Positions 55,117 through 64,000 of a stretch of 64,000 nt of DNA are shown here, piece by piece. This DNA is from Cydia pomonella (lineage: Eukaryota; Arthropoda; Insecta; Lepidoptera; Tortricidae). Position 1 is the first letter of the stretch. Each line of letters opens with the position of its first letter. The position numbers were made by a program, and so were the translations under genes. The notes under the pieces were generated by a model that did not search any database, was not told the DNA's origin, and saw only the letters and a program-made list of their open reading frames with translations. The stretch spans positions 14,917,389-14,981,388 of the forward strand of contig NC_084713.1 in assembly GCF_033807575.1 (NCBI RefSeq), in the 5' to 3' direction.

Positions 55117-56399
55117 ATATTGATCTCTAAATGTTTACGTCACGTGAGTTGAATAATTTGCACACTTACCAATTTATATGTAGTTACGTACTACATTTAT
55201 ACGAGTATGTACGTAATTTATTTATATGTAAAATGATAAAAAATAAATGTACTTCGTTCCTAAAATTGGTGCCGTCAATTTGAATAGGCAAACATTGACA
55301 CGATGACATGTAATGGTCATATTTCACAGTTAGCAATTCCTACTAGTTTAATTCGAGGAGATTGTCAGGCCATAGGCCTGGCGGTTAAGCAGTTATTCTG
55401 TCAATGGAAGTATGTACAAGTAGTCGTAAATATAACATCATATTACTACCATAAAGCGATGTTTAGAGCCGCCAGCAACCGTTTATTAAGAATTTCACGA
55501 TTTGAACCGGAAACCGGCAAAGATCGATGTTTAATAACATATAATAATACCAGCTACAATGAGTAGGCCACCTGCAATATTTTATTTACCTACTAAAAAT
55601 TGTAGGAACATTTTAAAAATATTAACAAAAACAAACATGCCAAAAGACTTAAAAACAACAAAAAGACAACAAACAAGAAGGTTATAATAAATTAAAACAT
55701 ATGAGTATGTCGTACATTCTAGGTATATAAATACCTACGATGATTTTTACAATGTATAGATGAAAGAATCTGTCTTGTCTTCTTACTTTTTATGTTTTTG
55801 CACAGAAAGCAATGTCTATAATACTGTAATAATGTAATTATATGTATTACAATTGTGTAAGGTCAGTTAGATTCAATGTCCAGATATTCATGCAATAATA
55901 AAATTATAGCAAGTTTAATTGTTATGCTCATTTCTCTTACAATCACTAATACATATTATTGTCGAGAGTCGATATTATCTGATCTTATTGGCGCATACGA
56001 ATTCATAAATAGGTGTTGTATGAGACATTAAGTATAAGTAATCAATGAGCAGTCGTAGGCAGGAAGTGAGAGGCAGCCGATCTGAGATCAAACAATACTG
56101 TATTGGCAAATAATGCGTTTGTTCGACGCGTGCGCTGCGGGGGCGTCGTTCGTGAATGGACGCGTGATTCACTTGAGCCCATTCACAGCCTGCGCGAGAG
56201 CATCTATTCCTCTAGTATAAGCCTTTTGAGAAAAACCTTTTTGTTTTTCTATTTTTCCGTTTATGGTGTAATACGATATACTTCGTTTTAGCGTTAATAT
56301 TAGTTGTCAGCAACCATTTCACAGCCCCGAATATACTGCCTGAAATTTCTTTATCGGTATTCCTTAAGTTATTTCTTCTATTTTTTCATTCCCTAATAC

Positions 56400-57050
56400 A
56401 TATTGCCATAATAATCATTTGTTCTAATGCTCATATGCCCTGATTATGAGTATCCTAACATCGTATGGGTTATTTTTTGTCCTAATGTATCCTAATATTA
56501 TCTGTTTTACTTACTTCATCTCCTAATATGTTGTTCCGTAATAGCAATTCATCATCATTCATCATCATTCCTGATGATCATTTTTCCTGTTATCCATACT
56601 CGTATCTGTTACCCGGACCTAAAATAATTTATTTTTTGGTAAAAGTTTGATTTTGTGGAGGTCGCAGTTCTAACCTAACCCACTTTTCTGACAACATTTT
56701 GTTTTTGCGGGGATCGCAGTTCTAACCTAACTTGACCCCACATGTTTGGCAACAGTTTGTGTTCGTAGGAGCCGCAGCATAGGACAAAATGTTAATGGCC
56801 AAAAAGTTTAAAGTCAACGGTTTTTATAAAACTGATGTTATGGCTAATATAATTAGCTAGTTTTGATATTATATTGGCTAGTTTTGATAGTTTTGGCAAA
56901 AACGTCTAGGACTAATGAGTTTTAGGACAATCATTACGTTATGGTAAATGAGTCTTATGACTGAATATTAGGGCTAAATGGTCCCCATCTAGGACAACAC
57001 GGTAAGGGCAAGTGGCTGTAGGATATAAGTTAGTAGGGATTGTGTGGGAG
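56400..57050. repeat. Degenerate repeat tract with CCTAAT and AACCTAAC motifs
   Basis: Many loosely spaced copies of TCCTAATGT / TCCTAATAT and two copies of TCGCAGTTCTAACCTAAC occur at about 56662 and 56717. CATCATTCATCATCATTC repeats at about 56550. The composition suggests a decayed non-autonomous element or minisatellite. No gene. Confidence 0.4.
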
Positions 57051-59539
57051 ATCCCTTCCCAAAATTTGCTCTTCCACTATTTGTTCACTTTTTTTCTCTC
57101 TTTTGTGAGACCTGTCCACTATTTTAAACACTGTTTCTCGCAGTAATCCTAATTGCATTGTTAGATTCCGCTCTGAACCCGTAATCCAATTTCCCGAATT
57201 TTCTACTCCACTTCATATGATCTTTCGCCTAATCTGTTGGCAGGCCAGTCAGTCACGCACAGTTCTACAAAGTCATCTTCCTGTCTGTAGTACCTTTTAG
57301 GTGCTTCCTATATGTAATGAGGTGTAGAAATGAGGATCTTATAGGAGTGGGAGGACTTGATTGATATTGATCTGTATGATTGATGTACGTAAACCGTTGT
57401 CAGTGGCTGCAAATCCGCAGCTTTATATCTTACGTGCATTTGCTAACAATTTTGTTATAAGTAGGTACAAATATTTCTATTAATTACTGGAATAAAATCA
57501 CAAATGTTAATTACATATATATTGTCCCAGTTGTATGATTAAATATATATAAAACTATAAGACCTCAATAAAATTTGCAAAATGTATTCCCCACACATCG
57601 CGAAGTGTAAACGGTCTCTGCTGCGGTCAGTCTATAGCCTCAATACGGTTGGCTCGACTCGAAGGCAAAAGGTTATGAGATTTCAACCCATAGATTTGCT
57701 GATAGCATTTAACTGGGCAGGTAATTGTTTGGTGAACTGGCTATTAATTTTATATAATGGGTTCACATTTAAGTTACCTAACGAAATTATGGTAACATGC
57801 CGCGATACGAGATGCTATTGAAAAGTTTTAAATGCTCGGCATGAAACATGGCCGATTTGTTTTGTTTGTTCGTGCGCTGCGATCCATTCAGATCGACCTT
57901 TTTATTAGTTGTTCTACGTAATAAATATAAATAATAAGCCTTGGCTTGTTTGAGTTTGTTGTTTCTCTAAACTATGAATTATATTTTCAATTGAGCATTA
58001 ACATAGTTAACTCAGGTTTATGTGCGGGACAAAGAACCATGTAAACTAACATTAAAACCGATTCCATATTCGTTCACGTAGTTACAAGCGATAAATGGAA
58101 ATAGTACGAGATACCTAATCTGACAAGCGGCGATATATTTACAACTGGTTATTTGCATTCAAAAACAATCACAGGTTGCGCAAATTGAAGATATTCTACA
58201 GAATCAGCCTAACAAGGATAGTCGTATATAAAAGGCGAGTTAGATAAGCGATAGGAGAGGTTAACAATAAATAGCGGCAAGTCGGTCTAATATGTTTGCA
58301 GTTTAAATAGGCCCGATAATCGCGGCCGCTGCTGAATATCTCGCAGTGTAAACATGATCCGATTAGATCCGTCCGGATAATCTCGCCTTATTTATTAGCT
58401 AACACCTGTTGAAGAAACGATCCAATCTTCATATTTCATTCGAGGAACTATGAGTATGTCCGTATCATATTTTAGTTCCATCTCTCCTCAGGGGATAAGT
58501 TGACATTTCGTTTAAAAATGAACATTAATATTTTTCAATTGTGCTTGTAAATTAACGCTCTCAAATGACTTCACACCTATTAATTTTGTTTAAAGTAAAC
58601 CAATATTGTCAGTATGGCTAAGTATTAGTTTCGTAAGCAATGGGAAAATAAACAAGGCACTGCTATAATATATCTAAAAAATATTATTTCTCGACGGGTA
58701 AATAATACTGACAACAACTTTGAATACAGGTTACATTAGAAGTTATAACTTATATACTTACTAGTTAATTTACCGAATAGAATATTTAGACTAGACCATA
58801 CATAGTGTACCTACTTAACTAGCTACGCATAATTTTAATGAAGTTTATCATGATTATAATTATTAATGTATTCATATTAGCAGAGGTCATAAAGCGTTGA
58901 CTCAAAAATAAGAGGAAAATAAGTTTTGGCAACTTTATTCCAAGGAAATATAAACAACGTATTTTATAGACGATGACCAAGATTCGTACGGCGATGCCCA
59001 TCGAAGGCTAGCAAGGCGATAAACTTCGTTCATAATTTCCCTACATTATCGTTTTCCGTGTCTTACCTAAAATTGCAATCTTAGCTAAATTAGTTTGAGT
59101 CATATATCGTCGGGAATTATGAAAGTGGGCTTCATAAAGAAGGCACTAGGCTGTGATGTTATCGGCTAACTAGCCGCGACTGGAACACGCCGGCTGTGTT
59201 CTCGGATGACAGTCTGTTTCCGTTACCTTTTACGGTTTTCCATTCCACATGTAAATGTCATCCCAGGTTTTAATCATTTCTTGGGTTGGCCGTTTTGGAA
59301 TTGATCAGGTAGAAAATTGAACACTTACACTTACGCTATTTATTTGGGATTACACGAATTTTTAGACATTTGGTGCTAAGTATCTACGTACCTACCTATT
59401 TTACAGGTCACGTAAGAATTAGGTATAGTATACCTATTACGGATTTTTACTTAATGCTATACTATGATTACTCCTTAACGCTTAATGATAGATACTGTTA
59501 ATAAGTAGTGGTAGTGCCTGATCTTTGTATATGTAGTGT
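57051..59539. other. AT-rich intergenic DNA
   Basis: I see only short open frames without recognisable domains, and no clear inverted repeat or SINE in this stretch. Confidence 0.35.
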
Positions 59540-59806
59540 ATACATTGACATATATCTAAGGATGGGCCTTACTAAAGATGGGCACTACGAATGGTGCTAG
59601 TTCTTATGTGTCACTCACGAATCGAGACTCGAGTCAATCGTGTAGTCTAACGCAACTATTTGCGACTAATCGCGCGCGTGATGCGAACTCATCAACCAAT
59701 CGCGTCGTGGCAGGATTGGCTCGAATTCGTGTGCATAACACCGCTGTACTGGCCCCATTCTTATTGCCCGTAAGGCCCGTCTTTAGATATATGTCAATGA
59801 GTGTAT
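59540..59806. mobile_element. MITE, ~267 bp
   Basis: ATACATTGACATATATCTAA then GGATGGGCCTTAC at the left is inverted at the right (GTAAGGCCCGTCTTTAGATA then TATGTCAATG...GTAT) with a few differences. The interior is CG-rich with TCGAGACTCGAGTC and several AATCGCG motifs. No gene. Confidence 0.75.
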
Positions 59807-60005
59807 AGCCACCGTGCAAGTCAGGATCTCAACGACAAACAAAACTTGGATTTATAGTAAATTGATGTAATCTTCCAAAGGGTATACTGGTTTATAAGGG
59901 TTTAATTGCCAAAGTGGTCGTTCATTGTATGGAGGATGATGAAAGAGTTTGAACAATACAGAATGTTTTAAGTATAGGTACCTCTGATTGGCCGCGATAC
60001 AAGAT

Positions 60006-60548
60006 ATGTGGAGCGCTGCTATTGGTGCTTTAAAAAAGCCTCCGAATACTAGCCAAGCCCGACGGCTATGTTTAGCTACCGCATGGGGAATATTTTTACA
60101 CAATAATAAGTTGCATTCGCAATCTATATCAATATATATAAGTATATGGGGTGTATATCTAGTTGTAAAATCATTATTTTCTGTTCTGGATGATGCCAAT
60201 AAGTATTGGCATGACGTCATGTTATGGTTAATTGGTTTACTTGTAGGTAGCAGATTAGACACCAGTGTTGCGTTTGAACAGTATCGACAAGCGTTTGTGA
60301 ATGAACCACGATACACAGATTTGACTGCGACGCACCCAGCTTCGCCAAGTCATAAGGGCTTACAACCTCAGCAATTCAATGTCCATGGGCCTTTTAATCG
60401 CACAGCACTGCTTGCAACAGTTCGCCTACGTAGTCGGCTGGAGGTCGCCAACTTTCATTCATACGAAAAACAGCCAATGGAAACTAATTCTACATCTGCT
60501 TCAATAAGCAATACAACTAATAAACTAAACACTCAATGCATAATTTAA
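60006..60548 (+). CDS. Uncharacterised ORF with two possible membrane segments
   Basis: From the first ATG (60006) the frame runs 180 codons to TAA at 60546-60548. A stop lies 21 bases upstream (60006 back to 59985-59987). Two hydrophobic stretches, SISIYISIWGVYLVVKSLF and DVMLWLIGLLVG, are followed by a polar C-terminus rich in Thr, Ser and Asn. A long minus-strand frame (60316-59852) overlaps it, so the openness may be compositional. I do not recognise either protein and see no splice or promoter support. Confidence 0.25.
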   Translation: MWSAAIGALKKPPNTSQARRLCLATAWGIFLHNNKLHSQSISIYISIWGVYLVVKSLFSVLDDANKYWHDVMLWLIGLLVGSRLDTSVAFEQYRQAFVNEPRYTDLTATHPASPSHKGLQPQQFNVHGPFNRTALLATVRLRSRLEVANFHSYEKQPMETNSTSASISNTTNKLNTQCII

Positions 60549-62555
60549 CCTAAATTGCTGTCATTTGGAAGTCTGGCTGTCTGGTAAAGTAGAATTCTCA
60601 GAATAAGGGATATTAACCATAAATTAATATCAAAATATTGCATGTACGAGTATTTAAATAATCTATTAACCTGATCTTATGACATCTTATAATTATGATC
60701 TGGTATGGATCATTAGGAACCTAAAGGTTAGCTACCAATTTGGTACGTCGTCTTTGTATGCCTGTGTGTATGTTTTGACTTATCCTCCTGAGACCCAGAC
60801 GCTGTTGTTTTGTTGTAGAATTTGGAACCTTTTGTTAATAAATGAAAGTTCAGAATAGATTGTCGAACATATACAAAAAATTGTACCGGGGGTCTCAGGA
60901 TGATAAAAAAGAGGAAGATGACATTGATTTGATGATACGTTGTCTAAAAGCAAGCTATCTTTATCGGTAACTTCACCTGTTATCGGCTAATCCATTTTGA
61001 ATTGTATTTGATGTAACCTACTACTAAATTAAATATGTACCATCTGAACAAATAGCTAACTGTGAAATGAATCTCACGTTTTTTCTGTGATAACAATGCG
61101 TACTTAAACAGACAGTGTGACCACCAAAGCAGTGCTAAACAGGTTTAATAGCGGACTCGAAAGTTAGGGACTTGCAAAATTACAAACAAGTTGACATCAA
61201 TAACACAAACATTTTAGCACTTCGCCGAGCAATGTTTAACATTATTTTGTAAACAAAATGAGTCAAGACATAAAAGCAGGCATTGAATACAAAATGTATT
61301 GAACGAGACGATGTTTATGGGTCGTCACAAGTAATATTACTGGACCCATAATTATCCCACAGAGTCATATCAAACCATGTGAGAGCACATTAAAAATCAA
61401 TGTAACCAATAAATTGAGCGATACCAAAGCAAACAAGTTCATTATCTTTGTTTCAAAACTCAAAAGCTTAATGACAGAGAATTGAAAGTTTAAAGAATAT
61501 TTCAAATTATAATTGACACAAAATAAGTATTCAAACGAGCGCCTATTAAACCGTTTAAATCATCCAGCGGGCCGACCGGGCTCCGAGCCGTCCAAAATAC
61601 TCCAGGCGTTCATTGACACGTGCCAAACCTGTTTCGGGCGAGTTTTTCTGAATGGCCGCTTCCTTTGTGAGAGTAAACATATTCAAAGGTTGCGATTAAT
61701 TCATGGCTAGATAGTGCTGGTTTTATGAATGGAAACTGTGTTGCAGCTGTGTGCGTGCCGCTCTAGTGGCCTCATGCATATTCACACATGCACACTCATA
61801 TTTGCATACTGACTGGCGAAGGCGCGCCACGTGCCTTCGTTTGCTGCACAGTTACCTCATAAATATTAAAAAATTTAAGTTTTAATTTACTGTCAATACT
61901 TTAATATTGACACATCGTTAAGAGCTTGTGTATTTAAAATTGTCGGAAGAGATTCGCTAAAACGATCGCTTCTACGATGGATGGCTGTATCCAAAATCCG
62001 AATAATACAAGAGCTTTATCTTAGTACCCAGTTAGGGCTTTGAAGTATTATGCATACGCAAATTTTCAAATTGTAATTTATATCTGGCGCCATTAAATAA
62101 AAATACCGATAATTATTTTATTACGTTTTCATTACAACGTCCTTTACAAGCCAACATTCCAAAAACTCGCATCTAAGGCACTGACAATAAGGTCGTCTGA
62201 ATATATTAATGAAACGTTCGATTGAGTATAGATTTGTGATTTCGATCGTACCCACTTTTGCGGCTAGGTATTGTCCCATTTTACAATACGATTCGAAGTC
62301 CTAAATCCCAGTGCCTACCTAAGGAGACAGTTTTCATAAGTACATACAAAGTACAAAGTTACAAACTTACAAAGTTACAATGCAATAGTAAATAGCTCCA
62401 ACTACTTAGTAGGTATAGTATTATACATGCGGGTTATAGGGTTTTAGTATGCCGATTGTCAGTCTTATATTTACTAGCAGAGGCTAGTCGATAACCTAAA
62501 CCAGAGGGGCTTAGGATAAAAATAGCTAAAGCGCAACCCACGTTTAATACTATAA
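60549..62555. other. AT-rich intergenic DNA
   Basis: No exon, SINE or convincing TIR element is recognised. A somewhat GC-richer piece at 61560-61660 has only a short open frame. Confidence 0.35.
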
Positions 62556-62862
62556 TTATACTGGATGTTTATTTAGTCACCTGTAATAAATTACGGGTGA
62601 ATATATAGGTCATACTAGCCAACTTTTACTTAAACTTAAAAAAATAGCTGTTTCATACATTTTGGCTGTCTGACCTTGACATTTTATATGGGAGAGTAAT
62701 TTTTTCTCGATATCGGGATTGATCCCCTAGTAAAAGTTGCTCAAAGTGACCTAGATATTCAGCCCGCAAATTTAATTATTTACGGGCTGAATATCTAGGT
62801 CATTATGAGCATTATTTTGCAATAATTTGCTATATAACACTACTAGATAAACACCCTGTATA
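62556..62862. mobile_element. TIR element with CAGGGTGTTTAT-type ends
   Basis: TATACTGGATGTTTATTTAG at the left is mirrored by CTAGATAAACACCCTGTATA at the right. Inside lies a strong hairpin: TGACCTAGATATTCAGCCCG (62747-62766) exactly inverted at 62783-62802. GGGTGAATATATAGGTCA near the left is a diverged copy of the hairpin arm. Confidence 0.65.
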
Positions 62863-64000
62863 ACATTTAAACTCGACAGTAAACGAATATTTCTTGCTTG
62901 TTTTGATCTACAAGTAAACAACCAATTAAGTATATATATGAATAAGCAAAAAGCAACCAAACGAACTGAGGAGGTATCGAGTAACATTTAAAGCCGACTC
63001 CTTTAACAGTTCGTTAGTCATACAAGTCATTAGGCTGATCGCGAGTATATTGTGCAAGTTCTGCACAAAACTAGAGATTACCTACGACTCAATCCCTTAT
63101 TCTGCACGAAAAAATACTAATATCGTACTATCTCTACTTAGACTGCGACTCTATCGCACTAATATCGTAGTAGATTGCCATCTTGGCTAATCCCCCGAAT
63201 ATGAGGTGACTCATTACACGCTTTTGTGGTGATCATTATATGAGACCTTCCTTAAAATACAGAATAGTATAAAACGACTCGCGTTTACTACCTACTTAGG
63301 TACGCAAATGTATTAGTTTATAAGATGATGTTGCCACTGTTGGTGCTTCTTAAATATAATACTCACTCGCTCGTGCTGCGATAAGACCGCCTGTTGTTTA
63401 CCTCTTCTTAATGTGCTGTATCATTTGTATTGTTTCTGTATTGTACACAATAAAGAGTATTTCTATTGTATTGTATAATATAATAAAAATGCAGGGCAAC
63501 TTATAGCGAGCTGTTAGGAAGTAGTTACTATGCACCGGAGTGCTCCTGGTGAGTTCTGTCACCCGAAGGTGGGTGGGTGACACAGGATTCTCCGCCTCTG
63601 GCCGGCTGCCCAGAGTGGAGTCGTGAGAGTTGCGTTCTCGAGGCTAGGCGTGGAAACGCCTATATGTTGGCTATATGTTTAAAGTTCAGTGACACCTCTC
63701 TGTCCGCAGCCCTCACACCAGTGTTGCCCTTAAGCCTTGGACGTAGCTATTTGTACGTTACATTTGACGTGCCCCTGTCCCGCAAAAATCGACAAACTGT
63801 TTTGTACAGAAAGTTACAGACAATGCGTGTCCAGTTGTTAAATCTACCAACTTGAATCCATCTTAGATGTCGCTTTAAGTGGGGGCCCATCTTGTGGAGG
63901 CGAGTCACCATCTGCCGGAAGTAAAATTGTAGTAATTAGGCAGGCGTTCGGTTTTCTATCCCATAGCCTGAGCTATTTGCACCATCGCTTTCACCCAATA
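62863..64000. other. Window end, unassigned
   Basis: 63480-63970 is more GC-rich than its surroundings and holds a 92-codon plus-strand frame without a domain I know. It could be the start of a LINE or other transposon cut by the window edge. 62863-63480 shows nothing recognisable. Confidence 0.3.

Overview
The window is nuclear DNA from an insect, almost certainly a moth or butterfly (Lepidoptera). It is AT-rich. It has GT-AG introns and single-copy animal genes (an aminergic GPCR, TMEM127, NRBF2, HBS1, a PEBP-family protein). It also has a dense load of tRNA-derived SINEs, terminal-inverted-repeat MITEs and RTE-like LINE debris of the kind common in lepidopteran genomes. No bacterial operon, CRISPR array or functional rRNA/tRNA gene was found.

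Layout. 1-6.5 kb: AT-rich intergenic DNA with MITEs and a 70-bp perfect palindrome. 6.5-7.9 kb: an intronless octopamine/tyramine-type GPCR gene on the minus strand. 7.9-15 kb: intergenic DNA with dispersed repeats. 15.1-20.3 kb: a five-exon TMEM127 gene on the plus strand, reconstructed across four introns, two of them carrying transposon insertions. 20.3-24.5 kb: AT-rich spacer with a long-TIR MITE and a repeat containing a 5S rRNA-like segment. 24.5-28.2 kb: a head-to-head pair, NRBF2 (minus, two exons) and HBS1 (plus, intronless coding region behind a 5'UTR intron). 29.4-30.0 kb: an intact 216-codon ORF whose first half resembles the C-terminal part of an RTE-like reverse transcriptase, placed tail-to-tail with a four-exon secreted PEBP-like gene (30.6-31.8 kb, minus). 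32-64 kb: gene-poor and rich in transposons, with a second RT-derived ORF, several SINE copies, a nested Tc1/mariner-like element, a 1.05-kb long-TIR element, and a few orphan ORFs and exon-like stretches I cannot name.

The genes are ordinary unlinked cellular functions: amine signalling; endosome/lysosome and mTOR-linked membrane protein; autophagy PI3K complex; ribosome rescue; secreted lipid-binding-type protein. I see no operon-like system. The best candidate for something undescribed is the RT-derived ORF with a Ser/Asn-rich acidic tail at 29394-30044, which may be a domesticated gene. Gene calls rest on motif recognition and splice-consistent reading frames; no database search was run.
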